A stretch of 49,743 bases of DNA, taken from positions 1-49,743 of IMG/VR virus record IMGVR_UViG_3300030090_002957, one strand, 5' to 3'. Below are positions 1 to 9,647 of this stretch, piece after piece. Every line of letters starts with the position of its first letter. The first letter of the stretch is position 1. The DNA comes from a virus. Both the position numbers and the translations under genes were made by a program. The notes beneath the pieces are model-generated. The model worked only from the letters and a program-made list of their open reading frames with translations. It was not told where the DNA came from and did no database searches.

Positions 1-2897
1 TTAAAACGTGCTGCTTTAGAAAAAATTGTTTGAGATCCTGCACCGTCTATTTCAATGTAAGCTGCAACACCACCAGAGCCATCATCGGAATAAAAAACAA
101 TGTCTTTATCGTCGGCTCTATTAATAATATTAAGATGCCCAACATAATTATTAATATTGGTATCAGTTCCATTATGAGCTATAACTAAATCTCTGCCGTC
201 GCCAAAACATAAAGAAGAATCATCTGGGAAAACTGTTATTGGATAATTACCAGAATTTAGGGAACCATCTAAATAAAAATAGGTTTCCATCGAACCTGAA
301 CCATCATCACATTGGAAGATTATATCTTTGTCGTCTGCATCGTTTTGTATATATAAATCACTAGTTGTACTTTTTATATGTGAGTTACTCCCATCGTGAT
401 ATAAATACAAATCGTTACCAACTCCTAGTCGTAAGTTGACAGAATCAAGTAATTTTATATCCTCTGAAAACTTTGTATATCCAGAACCACCATCTAAATA
501 GAAATAAGTAGCTACTCCACCAGAGCCATCATCACTCCTAAATATAATATCCGCATTGTCAGCATTATTTTGAATATATAAATCGTTAGTTGAATTAGCG
601 ATGTATGTATTAGTCGAATCATGGTAAATACTAAAATCATGACTTGAACCAAAAGATAAAAAAGAATTATCTGGGAAATTTGTAATAGGGTTACCACTTG
701 AAGCAGAACCATCTAAACGGAAATAGGTTTCTGTGCCTCCACTGCCATTGTCGCCCTTAAATATAATATCTTTGTCGTCAGCATTTTGTTCTATAACAAG
801 ATCACCTGTATGATTTTTTATAGAAGAATTAGTGCCGTCGTGATTAAAATGTAAATCACCTCCTGTACCTAAAACTAAATTTGAATTGTCTGGGAATACT
901 GTATATGGGTCACCTCCAGAAAAAGAGCCATCTAAACGGAAATAGGTTTCTGTACCTCCACTGCCGTCATCGCATTGGAAGATAATGTCGTTATCATCAG
1001 TTTGGTTTCTAATATATAAATGACCGACATCGTTAATCATGTATGAATGACTACCATCATGATAAAGATATAAATCAGCATCAGCACCAAAACCCAACCG
1101 ACTATTGTCAGGAAATTTAGTTTTTGGATTTCCTGAAGAGGCTGAACCATCCAAATAAAAGTAGGTTTCTACGCCACCGCTTCCGTCATCGCACTCAAAA
1201 ATTATATCTTTGTCGTTAGCTCCCTGATGAATATATAGGTCGGCTGAGTTTTGTGACTTAATGTAATTGTTAGTACCATCATGATATATTCGTAAGTCTC
1301 CTCCTGTACCTAAATTAATTTCTGTGCTATCAGGAAATTTTAGAATGTCATCACTTTCATCCCAAAGCATATACTTACCACTAGTAGCTCCGAAAAATTT
1401 AACATCGTGGCCTGTATCGTCTACCCCGACTGTTAAAGCACCAGTCATCGTCCCTCCTGCGAGGGGAAGGATTCCTGCTTCGGTTAGGGTTTGGTTTAAC
1501 CACTTAGAAGAAGAACTATCATACTGTAAAATTTCATTATCTGCTAGAGATGTAAGATTAACATCATCCATCTCAGCTAAAGTGTTCTCTAACGCTACCG
1601 CAGCATTTACAAAAGCTGTCGTTGCTACCTGAGTGGTATTAGTACCTGCGTTAGCTGTAGGTGCTGTCGGTATGCCTGTAAGGACAGGGCTTGCTAAAGG
1701 TGCAAATGTTGAAGCATGACTGCCATCAAGTAAATCTGCATCTAACCCAGAACTCGCTCCATCAACGGTCTTGATTAGTGTAAGGATCTCAGACGCAGTT
1801 TGATCTGCTGTAGCTGAAGCTTCTATAGCATTCAACTTACTATGATCAGCATCAGTAAATACGTTCGAGTCAGAAGCAGACTCTACTAATGTTCTAATCT
1901 CAGATGCAGTTTGATCTGCTGTAGCTGAAGCTTCTATAGCATTCAACTTACTATGATCAGCATCTGTAAATACGTTTGAGTCAGAAGCAGACTCTACTAA
2001 TGTTCTAATTTCCGCAGCAGTTTGATCTGCTGTAGCTGAAGCTTCTATACCATCTAGCTTTGCTCCATCAACAGAAAGATCACGACCATCGACAGTCTGA
2101 CTACCTGCCATCACAATGTTACCAGTCATCGTGCCACCCGCTAAAGGAAGCTTAGTCGCAATCGAGTTAGTTACTGTTGTCGAGAACGAAGCATCGTCAT
2201 TCAAAGCTGCTGCTAACTCATTCAGCGTATCAAGTGCAGCGGGAGCTGAGTCTATTAGGTTACTAACCGCAGTAGTAACATAAGCAGTTGTTGCTATCTG
2301 TGTACTGTTAGTTGCTGCTGATGCAGTAGGCGCAAGCGGAGTCCCTGTAAATGTAGGACTCGAAAACATTGTATCTTTAGACTCATTAGTAACATTTCCT
2401 AATCCTACTTGTGTAGATGTTACACTGTGTGGATTGTTTGTTGAGCTAGTGTGTGCAGATAAAGATGATGTCGAAGCAATACCCGCTTCAGTCAGAGTTT
2501 GGTTTAACCATTTAGAGGAGGAGGTATCGTACTGTAAAATCTCATTATCTCCCAGAGATGTTAAGGTAACATCATCCATCTCAGCTAGAGTATTCTCTAA
2601 CGTAATTGCACTATTAACAAACGCAGTAGTCGCTATCTGAGTCGTATTAGTTCCCGCAGAAGCTGTCGGTGCTGTCGGTATCCCTGTAAAATTAGGACTC
2701 TCTTTAGGAGCGAACTTACTTTCAATCGTTAAGCTCGCTGATAAAGGAGATACAGTAACAGCCGTTAAACTAGCTGTACTCTCAGAAAGTGTTAATGCAC
2801 CTCCCGAAGTTGATGTTACTGTTAAAGAACTTTGGGAAGGTGGATCGACAGTGACTGTATTGACTGTCTGTGTAACAGTAGCTGTGTCATTTGCCAT
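1..2897 (-). CDS. Tail fibre protein, N-terminal ~965 residues (continues at 49743-49446)
   Basis: The frame is open from ATG at 2897 (TAATG overlap with the preceding gene) to position 1 and continues in frame across the window ends to a stop at 49446, 1064 residues in total. Three parts are visible. The N-terminal third holds collar-like repeats of the form SPxxTGxPTAPTAxAGTNTTQ and LPLAGGTMTG. Next comes a 37-residue unit (EASATADQTA...) present nearly three times. From about residue 534, six units of 73-74 residues carry DLYxYHDG, DDKDIIFxxDDGSGG and TYFxLDGS. The C-terminal part begins RHGCLEGPEHGVYFRG. This is the pattern of beta-structured trimeric receptor-binding fibres. It is the last virion gene before the small acidic and lysis genes. 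Fibre function is inferred from repeats and position. Confidence 0.85.
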   Translation of the reverse strand, partial: MANDTATVTQTVNTVTVDPPSQSSLTVTSTSGGALTLSESTASLTAVTVSPLSASLTIESKFAPKESPNFTGIPTAPTASAGTNTTQIATTAFVNSAITLENTLAEMDDVTLTSLGDNEILQYDTSSSKWLNQTLTEAGIASTSSLSAHTSSTNNPHSVTSTQVGLGNVTNESKDTMFSSPTFTGTPLAPTASAATNSTQIATTAYVTTAVSNLIDSAPAALDTLNELAAALNDDASFSTTVTNSIATKLPLAGGTMTGNIVMAGSQTVDGRDLSVDGAKLDGIEASATADQTAAEIRTLVESASDSNVFTDADHSKLNAIEASATADQTASEIRTLVESASDSNVFTDADHSKLNAIEASATADQTASEILTLIKTVDGASSGLDADLLDGSHASTFAPLASPVLTGIPTAPTANAGTNTTQVATTAFVNAAVALENTLAEMDDVNLTSLADNEILQYDSSSSKWLNQTLTEAGILPLAGGTMTGALTVGVDDTGHDVKFFGATSGKYMLWDESDDILKFPDSTEINLGTGGDLRIYHDGTNNYIKSQNSADLYIHQGANDKDIIFECDDGSGGVETYFYLDGSASSGNPKTKFPDNSRLGFGADADLYLYHDGSHSYMINDVGHLYIRNQTDDNDIIFQCDDGSGGTETYFRLDGSFSGGDPYTVFPDNSNLVLGTGGDLHFNHDGTNSSIKNHTGDLVIEQNADDKDIIFKGDNGSGGTETYFRLDGSASSGNPITNFPDNSFLSFGSSHDFSIYHDSTNTYIANSTNDLYIQNNADNADIIFRSDDGSGGVATYFYLDGGSGYTKFSEDIKLLDSVNLRLGVGNDLYLYHDGSNSHIKSTTSDLYIQNDADDKDIIFQCDDGSGSMETYFYLDGSLNSGNYPITVFPDDSSLCFGDGRDLVIAHNGTDTNINNYVGHLNIINRADDKDIVFYSDDGSGGVAAYIEIDGAGSQTIFSKAARF
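1786..2050 (-). repeat. 111-bp tandem repeat inside the fibre gene
   Basis: Three nearly identical copies of a 111-bp (37-codon) unit lie in tandem. The marker word TTGATCTGCT starts at 1800, 1911 and 2022, and the third copy is partial. DNA identity is much higher than protein function would demand, which suggests recent duplication or gene conversion. Such repeats allow length variation of the fibre shaft. Confidence 0.85.
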
Positions 2898-3280
2898 TAG
2901 ATAATCTCTGGTATTACATCAAAAGTAAGTCTGAACGAATGTACTATTTCGCTGTCACTTGATTGTTTTATTTTTAAATCTCCAAATATTGTAAGTGTTT
3001 CGTTAGGTAAAGCATTAGCTTGAGCCGTTGACCACTTTAACTGAATGTTAGGCCCAGCAGAATTATATGTAAATGTAATCCTGTTGGCTCCAGCACCACT
3101 ACCAGCAGAACTTAAAAAATCTACTTCGTCTCCCTCAACAGAACCACTCGAAGATTTTTTTCGGATAGCTAATGTAGCTGAATGACCTGATGAAAAATCT
3201 TTGGCATTACTCTGACCAGATTCTTTAAATGTAATATCTACTTGGGCTTTTTGCCCTCTCTTTAGTTCTATATTAGCCAT
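2897..3280 (-). CDS. Small virion protein next to the tail fibre, 127 aa
   Basis: The protein begins with a regular N-terminus (MANIELKRGQKAQVDITF) and is rich in Ser, Gly and alternating hydrophobic residues, with no membrane segment. This looks like a single beta-sandwich domain, reminiscent of N-terminal domains of baseplate or receptor-binding adaptors, but I cannot assign a family. The stop overlaps the fibre start as TAATG, so the two are probably translated together, consistent with a fibre adaptor. Role is inference. Confidence 0.6.
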   Translation of the reverse strand: MANIELKRGQKAQVDITFKESGQSNAKDFSSGHSATLAIRKKSSSGSVEGDEVDFLSSAGSGAGANRITFTYNSAGPNIQLKWSTAQANALPNETLTIFGDLKIKQSSDSEIVHSFRLTFDVIPEII

Positions 3281-3282
3281 AA

Positions 3283-4374
3283 TTAATACATTCCTGTCAT
3301 ACCGCCACCAACTCCATTAGGTGCAATATGTAATGTTGGTTTAGCAGCACCTCTATAAGAATCCGTGTCTGCTTCTAAAAGTTGGTTAACAGTACCCCAA
3401 TGATACTGTGCTCTTTGCAAGTCAGCATTATCCTCTGCTAACTTACCTAACAACGCATGTTTTAGGATAGAGTTAGATGGTATATGCACTAAGTCAGAAT
3501 TACTGTCACAGTCCACCCATCTTCTTTTAAGTAACATGTGGGCTACCGAATCACTATCGACATTACCAACTCTAAATCTTCTATATCGAGATACCCCATT
3601 CTGTGTATTTATCTCAGCTAAAAGTAAATCTTTAGTTGAGTCTGAAGAAGTAGAACCTCCCGCAACTCCATTATACTTAGCTGTTATTTGTAAAGGATGA
3701 TCTTGTTCCATATTTGACCAAGAAATAGACAAAATTTCTGTAACATCTTGATGTATTATTAAATCTATAGCGTCTGTTTGGGATTCCCCTGAAAATGTTT
3801 TAGAGGCTTCATTGAAAGACTGCCCTCCTAATTTTGTTTGACCAGCTATCAAAGCACTGTCCCCAGAAGTAGCATCGGAATGTTTCCTATATTTTATAGT
3901 TATAGTCCCTTTAGAGGGGGCCGTATCAAAATTCAATCCTTTTAATGTATGAAACTGAATTTTATATTTACTGTCAGCTACAAGATCTCTGTAGGTAGGA
4001 GCATAGCCGTCGTCTACAAATGCATTTATTTGAGTTTTATCATCATCATTTGTACCAAACATTTTATAATCATGCCACAAAGACCGTGTAGGCACTGGAC
4101 TTTTGTCTATTAAAGCTGCAACAATAGAGTCTGTTTCTTGTGGTAAAGATATATGACCCGCAGAAGCGTCTTGAGAATGCTCCATAAGCATTTCCCTCCA
4201 ATACCCCATTTTGTATATACGAGGCATGACTTCGTTTAAAGCATGTCGAAAAGCTACTTCTTTGTTAGTAGATAAAGAATCAGCATCTAAATATTGAGCG
4301 TGAGTGTCAAATAATTGAATTGTAGTTAAAGCTGGCACGATCCTTAAATATAAAGGAATATGCCTGTAATTCAA
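3283..4374 (-). CDS. Virion structural protein, possible tail adaptor or tube, 363 aa
   Basis: The frame starts at a TTG directly after an in-frame stop, and no ATG occurs before about residue 49, so a TTG start is likely. The N-terminus (VPALTTIQLFDTHAQYLDAD, EVMPRIYKMGYW) reads like a globular connector domain and the middle is beta-rich. The C-terminus (ILKHALLGKLAEDNADLQRA) is helical and ends in a Gly-rich GVGGGMTGMY tail. Similar helix-plus-tail endings occur in short-tailed phage adaptor or tube proteins. Gene order between capsid and fibre supports a tail role, but the exact part is unknown. Confidence 0.55.
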   Translation of the reverse strand: MNYRHIPLYLRIVPALTTIQLFDTHAQYLDADSLSTNKEVAFRHALNEVMPRIYKMGYWREMLMEHSQDASAGHISLPQETDSIVAALIDKSPVPTRSLWHDYKMFGTNDDDKTQINAFVDDGYAPTYRDLVADSKYKIQFHTLKGLNFDTAPSKGTITIKYRKHSDATSGDSALIAGQTKLGGQSFNEASKTFSGESQTDAIDLIIHQDVTEILSISWSNMEQDHPLQITAKYNGVAGGSTSSDSTKDLLLAEINTQNGVSRYRRFRVGNVDSDSVAHMLLKRRWVDCDSNSDLVHIPSNSILKHALLGKLAEDNADLQRAQYHWGTVNQLLEADTDSYRGAAKPTLHIAPNGVGGGMTGMY

Positions 4375-4383
4375 CTAGCTAGA

Positions 4384-5979
4384 CTAACTGATAGACCCTA
4401 TATACCTTGGTAAAAGGAAAGGACTCCAATATACGTTTTCGTAAGTTATTTGTTCTATGGTCTTTGAGTTAGTACCTGCTGCATTAGGGTCATAAGAATT
4501 CCCTATTTTTACATAATAATAAGCAGTTCGGTCCCCTTCTGTTTCAGAACCCCTTTTAAAAGCGTCCATATCAGTACCACTAGCAGGGTTATTATCGGGC
4601 AAATCAACCCCACGTAAAGTAGTAAGTTTCTCAGCATTATCAGTAATTAACTGCTCTGCGGTCTTAGTGGGGTCCGAATGTCTGTAAATAGTAACATCTG
4701 CTTGGTTAATAGTTTGAAGATCTAGACTGTTATTTTCCACTAAAACAAGTTTCCAACGTAAAAATATAGACCCATATGTATCACCTATAGGTAAGGTTTT
4801 AGTTTTAACCACCGTGTCTTTATCGTCACTATCTTTCAAAGCTGTAAAGCCTGTAGGCTCTACTTCTTTTATAATTCCCGCCCCTTGACCTTGGGTTTTT
4901 ATACAAACAAATCTATCTGCTTCTGATGTAGCTGTAGATAAATCAGGTAACGGATGGTTATGAGCAGAACCTGCCCCTGTGGTTACGTCAATAGTAGGTG
5001 CAGACCCATAGATACCTCCTGTTTGTCCTGTTAAGGTGTGTGAGTGATCATCTTTGTTATATTGATGGGAATGAGCTGTACCCGCAGCAGTAGCCCCTGA
5101 TAAATTATCATTGTTGTTTTTCTCGAAAATACCCCCTGTCTTCCCTGTTACTTTCTTAACTACATTACTAGAAGAGCTATCATAGTCTGTAACTTCATCT
5201 GTTTTACCTGTTACCGAAAGATTATTACTTGAAACAATATTATTAGTTTGCTGATTAATATATATTTGGTGGTAGTGATTATATCCTCCAGCACTTGCAG
5301 ACTCTGTGTCCCCGCTTATTCCTATCTCATGTTGATGTTGAGGTATCTTTAAATTATCTGCCGAGGTTCCTGCATCATGCTCATGATTGGGCATAAGCAA
5401 TCCATCTTCAGTAGAATCTCTAGCTACATGCTTATGCTCTGGTATCTCTATACCCGCAACAGAGTGTGTGTGGCTTGATTCATTCTCTGTATTTCCTGTA
5501 GTTATATCATTACCTGTTTTAGCTACTGCGGTTCCATCTTGAGTATGTGTATGTGCAGGTAGTGGTACACTAGAGGTTCCTGAATGAGTATGTGAAGATT
5601 CAGACCCAGTATTAGTTGAACCTAATGAACCATAAGTAGTAGTTCCTTTTTTGTCATTTTTGATTTCTATATCAAATGTATTTATACAGTATCTAAGCTT
5701 ACCTACATATACACGAGTTCTAGTATTACCTTTACTATCTGTAAACCTTTCTAACTTAAATGGATGTATATTAGAACTGGTAGACTCAGCAAAATCAGGT
5801 GTAGTTGTAACTATAGGAGGTGGCCCATGCTCTACACTTATTAGAGATCCTACAGTAGTTGTTTTTGGTGCATCTCCTATAGTCTCAGGTAAATGCCCTT
5901 CTTTACTCCTAGGAAACCCAGCAGTCGATTGTGCGGAATCTTTTATTGCTTCGTTAGATACTGGTTCTGGGTCTTCCAT
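4384..5979 (-). CDS. HxH-repeat tail fibre/spike-like protein, 531 aa
   Basis: Residues about 125-350 carry ten HxH motifs (HTH three times, HKH, HEH, HQH, HYH, HSH twice, HNH) spaced roughly 13-60 residues apart in Ser/Thr/Gly-rich sequence, with repeated GKTxGI and GQTGGIYGS segments. In T4 long-fibre tips, HxH pairs from three chains coordinate iron in a needle, so metal-stabilised trimer segments are a reasonable inference. The C-terminal about 170 residues look globular (VCIKTQGQGAG, VYWSPFLLPRYIG). It lies between two other presumed tail proteins. The start follows directly after the upstream gene's stop. Confidence 0.6.
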   Translation of the reverse strand: MEDPEPVSNEAIKDSAQSTAGFPRSKEGHLPETIGDAPKTTTVGSLISVEHGPPPIVTTTPDFAESTSSNIHPFKLERFTDSKGNTRTRVYVGKLRYCINTFDIEIKNDKKGTTTYGSLGSTNTGSESSHTHSGTSSVPLPAHTHTQDGTAVAKTGNDITTGNTENESSHTHSVAGIEIPEHKHVARDSTEDGLLMPNHEHDAGTSADNLKIPQHQHEIGISGDTESASAGGYNHYHQIYINQQTNNIVSSNNLSVTGKTDEVTDYDSSSSNVVKKVTGKTGGIFEKNNNDNLSGATAAGTAHSHQYNKDDHSHTLTGQTGGIYGSAPTIDVTTGAGSAHNHPLPDLSTATSEADRFVCIKTQGQGAGIIKEVEPTGFTALKDSDDKDTVVKTKTLPIGDTYGSIFLRWKLVLVENNSLDLQTINQADVTIYRHSDPTKTAEQLITDNAEKLTTLRGVDLPDNNPASGTDMDAFKRGSETEGDRTAYYYVKIGNSYDPNAAGTNSKTIEQITYENVYWSPFLLPRYIGSIS

Positions 5980-7356
5980 TTAACCACTTGATGGTGTGTA
6001 AGCAGTTATCTTTTCTCTTAAATAACCACCCCTAAAAGGTCTTTGAGAATCTTGAGCCACAATCCCATTTGAATCAGGCCAATCTGTATAATTAGTTGCT
6101 AAAAAATCCCATGTTGTTCCTATATAGGAATATTTATTATGGTTAGTACCTGTAGTTGCTTTTACTATGATCCTCTTATGTAAACATTCAGGAACAGTCA
6201 CGTTTCCTATAGGAGTTCTAAAGACTAAGGGTTCAGGGAACATAGGTACTATGGTAGTCAATTCACCATCAGTCCAAGGTTCAGGCTTCCAATATAATTC
6301 AACTTTAACTTTAGTTGGTCCCCTATAACCACTTCGTTTGTAAACTGGATAAATGATAGGGTCTTGACCTCCATCTTTTAACTTCCAATTCTCTGTCTTC
6401 ATAAAATCTAAAACAGGAGGGAAGTAATAATTCTGATAAGTGAAGTAACTTTTAATTAATTTATCTGAATTTGTTTTTACAACCTCTTCCTCTCTTATAG
6501 CATAAAAATTATCAGTGAGTTGCCTCCCTGTACATAAAAGACCAAATTCATCAGCAGTGTTACTAGCCGAAACAGGAAAGGAACCAGTACCCCAAAAAGG
6601 TATGTTAGTTGTATCTGGATTTGGTACAGTGTTAGTTACAACAGCAGTTTCACCTGCTTTAAAGGTATTAGCCGTATTAAGGCTATTACTTTCAGCTACA
6701 GTAGTATCTGTAGTACCAAATAGAACAGTCTTTGAAGGTATCTCATCCTTATAAAAAATAGTCTCCTTTAACCTAAGTGGGTTATCGAACTGCTTATCTA
6801 TTTGTATGCGTCGAATAGGTACTTTTTTAACATAAACTCTTTGTTCAACTACATACAAGGAGTCTAATGATTGATCTCCTGACCTAACTTGCCGTTTATC
6901 AAATAACCTATATGCGGTATCAAAACCAGCGTTAGGAGCACCTGCATCAGTGAATGGATCAGAATCCACTGTAGGTAAATAAGAATTTAAAGATGGAGTA
7001 GACTCTTCATATGTACTTCTCAGTAATACATATGTCCTAACAACTGTATCATATAAAGGACTTGAACCACCAGCAGCTTGGAACTCCCAATTATAGTCAT
7101 CTTGGTTTTCCCTGTCTTTTACGTAATACCAAAATTGAAATTGCCCTTGGTCGCTATCTGCATTCCGTATTAAAGCGAGTTTGAAATCAGGAAACTTGTT
7201 TTTATCAGGATGAGCAGTTCCATAAGTTGTATCATCAGCAACAGCAGCAGAACTAACATGTTTACTAGAGTCAACTGTTTCGACAATAACTAAATCAGAA
7301 ACTTTCGGGGTCGTGAACTGAATCGCCCGTTGTCTTCTGTTAGAAGATGTAGCCAT
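5980..7356 (-). CDS. Virion/tail protein, 458 aa, family not recognised
   Basis: Starts at ATG 7356 (MATSSNRRQRAIQFTTPKVS). The sequence is rich in beta-forming and aromatic residues without signal peptide, membrane segment or obvious repeats. A segment KKVPIRRIQIDKQFDNPL is followed by several Tyr/Trp-rich stretches. It is immediately followed by the HxH protein and preceded by a small beta-rich protein in one tight operon. Position between capsid and fibre indicates a tail or host-contact structural protein. No catalytic motif is visible. Confidence 0.55.
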   Translation of the reverse strand: MATSSNRRQRAIQFTTPKVSDLVIVETVDSSKHVSSAAVADDTTYGTAHPDKNKFPDFKLALIRNADSDQGQFQFWYYVKDRENQDDYNWEFQAAGGSSPLYDTVVRTYVLLRSTYEESTPSLNSYLPTVDSDPFTDAGAPNAGFDTAYRLFDKRQVRSGDQSLDSLYVVEQRVYVKKVPIRRIQIDKQFDNPLRLKETIFYKDEIPSKTVLFGTTDTTVAESNSLNTANTFKAGETAVVTNTVPNPDTTNIPFWGTGSFPVSASNTADEFGLLCTGRQLTDNFYAIREEEVVKTNSDKLIKSYFTYQNYYFPPVLDFMKTENWKLKDGGQDPIIYPVYKRSGYRGPTKVKVELYWKPEPWTDGELTTIVPMFPEPLVFRTPIGNVTVPECLHKRIIVKATTGTNHNKYSYIGTTWDFLATNYTDWPDSNGIVAQDSQRPFRGGYLREKITAYTPSSG

Positions 7357-7357
7357 A

Positions 7358-7876
7358 TTAATCTTTTGCTAAACAAACAACGGTGATAGTAGCTGCTCCA
7401 CCACAAGTAAATACTACAGTTTCACTACCTGAAGTAGTATAATGAGGAACCAATAAAGCCGACCTAGCAGCCCCATTTAAAAATTTTATATCACCTGTGT
7501 CATCATCAGAGCCATTAGCACGTATCCATTGAGAGTTACTTGCAGGTACTTCGTAGTATATAGCAACTGTCTTTGATAAAGAGGGTAGGGCATTACCCGC
7601 TACATCATAAGTTGTACTTCCTGCTCCTTTTATTACAGCGTCACTACCACCTGAAGTTTGAGTAACAGCCCCCGTATTTAAAGCCCAAGTAACTTGGTCA
7701 TCGCTACTCCCAAAAGTTATTTTAAAACTATATATAATATCTACGTCAGTTGTAGTTATTGGTATAGTGTTAGTACCACCTACATTAAGTGTAGTAGTTA
7801 AACCAGTATCAACACCTGTATCAACAGTAGCTGATATAGTTTGTGCTAAACTTAAATTTGTTAAGGTTTGTGCCAT
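7358..7876 (-). CDS. Small beta-rich virion protein, 172 aa
   Basis: The protein (MAQTLTNLSLAQTISATVDT) is dominated by Thr, Ser, Gly and Val, with a regular alternating pattern ending TVVFTCGGAATITVVCLAKD. This is typical of small head-decoration or tail-wall proteins. It lies two genes downstream of the capsid in the same direction. Function as decoration or tail-tube component is inference. No homologous family was recognised. Confidence 0.5.
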   Translation of the reverse strand: MAQTLTNLSLAQTISATVDTGVDTGLTTTLNVGGTNTIPITTTDVDIIYSFKITFGSSDDQVTWALNTGAVTQTSGGSDAVIKGAGSTTYDVAGNALPSLSKTVAIYYEVPASNSQWIRANGSDDDTGDIKFLNGAARSALLVPHYTTSGSETVVFTCGGAATITVVCLAKD

Positions 7877-7880
7877 ATAC

Positions 7881-8237
7881 CTAGCCTACTTCAGCAGCTT
7901 CTCTAAATATCATTATAGCTGCTTCAGAAGGACTAATTTCATTAGTGGCTAAAGCCGTTGATAGTTCAGGCATAGCTTGCAATAAAAGTTGTAATTCTTG
8001 AAGCTGCTCTTGTGCTATATCAGAATCATCCATTGATTCTCCATAAACAGAAGAATAAAGATCCATCATAACTTCTTCATCAGGTATCTGAGCTTCTTCC
8101 ATTGATTCTTCTTCCATTTCAGGTTCTTCTTCAACAGAAAAATCATCTCCCTCTTGAGGTATACCACCTACAATCTCTTCTAACATATCTTCAGCGTTAC
8201 CTTCTTCCATCTCGGTTGGTGTTTCTTGATTAGCCAT
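7881..8237 (-). CDS. Acidic small protein after the capsid gene, 118 aa
   Basis: Very acidic in its first 60 residues (runs of E with EEEPEMEEESMEEAQIPDEE), then a predicted helix rich in Leu and Gln (EQLQELQLLLQAMPELSTAL) and a short Ala-rich tail. The composition is like assembly chaperones or minor head proteins. It is the first gene after the capsid terminator on the minus strand, so it may be expressed less than the capsid. Role unknown. Confidence 0.5.
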   Translation of the reverse strand: MANQETPTEMEEGNAEDMLEEIVGGIPQEGDDFSVEEEPEMEEESMEEAQIPDEEVMMDLYSSVYGESMDDSDIAQEQLQELQLLLQAMPELSTALATNEISPSEAAIMIFREAAEVG

Positions 8238-8242
8238 AATTA

Positions 8243-8290
8243 TTAAAAAAATAACCCCGATCCCCTACTTTTGCAAGAGGATCGGGGATT
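8243..8290 (-). terminator. Intrinsic terminator/attenuator downstream of the capsid gene
   Basis: On the minus strand, a 9-bp GC-rich stem GGATCGGGG/CCCCGATCC (plus-strand arms 8255-8263 and 8279-8287) is extended by AT pairs and followed by a run of seven T (plus-strand A run at about 8245-8251). It lies between the capsid stop at 8313 and the next start at 8237. This is the classic arrangement that gives high capsid mRNA and reduced downstream read-through. Confidence 0.85.
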
Positions 8291-8312
8291 ATTGTGAATT
8301 ATCTAGTTATTA

Positions 8313-9647
8313 CTAAACTACAGCAGAATCTGAGCTGTCACGCTTAAAGATAACTACGTATCCGAAGTTAGTCTTAATCGGCTTAGAAGCACTAGCCATG
8401 ATACCACGGAAGAAACCAATGGTTCCATCTGGGTTAATGTCTGCATCTGGGATGTTTGTCCATCTGAAGTCACCTTTGTAGTTAACTGGATCAAATGTAA
8501 GTCCGTTAGCTCCACTGATAGGTGCTGGAATCAAAGACTCCATAACATCGTCTACAAGAACATAAGCTGCCTCAAATTCAGCAGACTCATAATCTGAGTT
8601 AGGTACAACTACTCCACCAGACACAGTGTAAGGCTCAACCTTAACAAGAGTGTTAGCTTCTCCTCCACGACTCTTATAACGAGTAGTAAGGTCATCTACT
8701 AAATGATAGAAACCACGGAAGGACTTCTCAACACCAAGTGGTGCAATAAGTTCACCAACCTTTGCGCTGTTGTAACGGATGTCATCACGAATCTTATCAG
8801 ACTCTGTCTGGAGCTTGTAAGAAGCCTCAGAAGAAAGAACAACTGAGAAAATTGGACGACCATTCTCACGACCGTATGCTTTTGGACCTGCCCCTGCTCT
8901 AACAAGCTGGAAGTAAATTTTGTCCATAAGAGCATTAGAGATATTAGCACTCGGCTCTAATTCTCCAGTACCATCGTTGTTAGCGTCAAGATCACCTGTT
9001 TTTACAGTAGTACCTGCTTGAGCCAAACCAGTAGCATCATCTGTTACGAAAGACTGTTTAGTCTCACCGCCACTGATAAATGTTGAACTTGCAGTCTTAG
9101 CAAGAACACAGTTGTCTGCTATACGGTCATACTCATCACGGTAACGATTCTCCCAACTATGACGGACAGACTCTGAAAGTAAGTCCATTACAGCACGGAG
9201 TTGCTCAGTACGATGAGCAGCATAACGAAGGTCTTCTACATTGACTTTTGGAGACTCAACAACAGCTCTCTTTAAACTGTATGGCTTGAGTTTTCTTGTG
9301 AAGTCTATTTTAGCAGTTTCTTCTTCGTTTCTATTTTTAGTATCTACAGACTGACCATCTGTAAATCCAGTTACTCCAGAAGCTACGGCAGAGTGACGGA
9401 GATCATTCCAGTTAACTCCCAATACAGGAGAGCTACCAAGAGTACCGCTTTTCAAAGGAAGTGCTCTGTCGTAGATAAGAGTGTTAAGTTGATAACCCAT
9501 TCCTTCAGGGAATGTGGTTTGTTTAATAAGGTCAATCCACGGTGATGTGTGCATTGTGGATTTGTGGATATCACCACCAATACGATTAGCTTCTTGAGTT
9601 AAGATTTTGTTAATCGCTGTATTGTCATTTTCAAATGTACCAGCCAT
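8313..9647 (-). CDS. Major capsid protein (HK97-type fold presumed), 444 aa
   Basis: Full-length protein starting MAGTFENDNTAINKILTQEA. The N-terminal motif (TQEANRIGGDIHKSTMHTSP...) and length match a capsid type I recognise from short-tailed marine phages; the HK97 fold itself is inferred. There is no membrane segment and composition is balanced. Genomic position after scaffold, with a strong terminator immediately downstream and a long non-coding leader upstream, fits the most highly expressed virion gene. Confidence 0.8.
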   Translation of the reverse strand: MAGTFENDNTAINKILTQEANRIGGDIHKSTMHTSPWIDLIKQTTFPEGMGYQLNTLIYDRALPLKSGTLGSSPVLGVNWNDLRHSAVASGVTGFTDGQSVDTKNRNEEETAKIDFTRKLKPYSLKRAVVESPKVNVEDLRYAAHRTEQLRAVMDLLSESVRHSWENRYRDEYDRIADNCVLAKTASSTFISGGETKQSFVTDDATGLAQAGTTVKTGDLDANNDGTGELEPSANISNALMDKIYFQLVRAGAGPKAYGRENGRPIFSVVLSSEASYKLQTESDKIRDDIRYNSAKVGELIAPLGVEKSFRGFYHLVDDLTTRYKSRGGEANTLVKVEPYTVSGGVVVPNSDYESAEFEAAYVLVDDVMESLIPAPISGANGLTFDPVNYKGDFRWTNIPDADINPDGTIGFFRGIMASASKPIKTNFGYVVIFKRDSSDSAVV

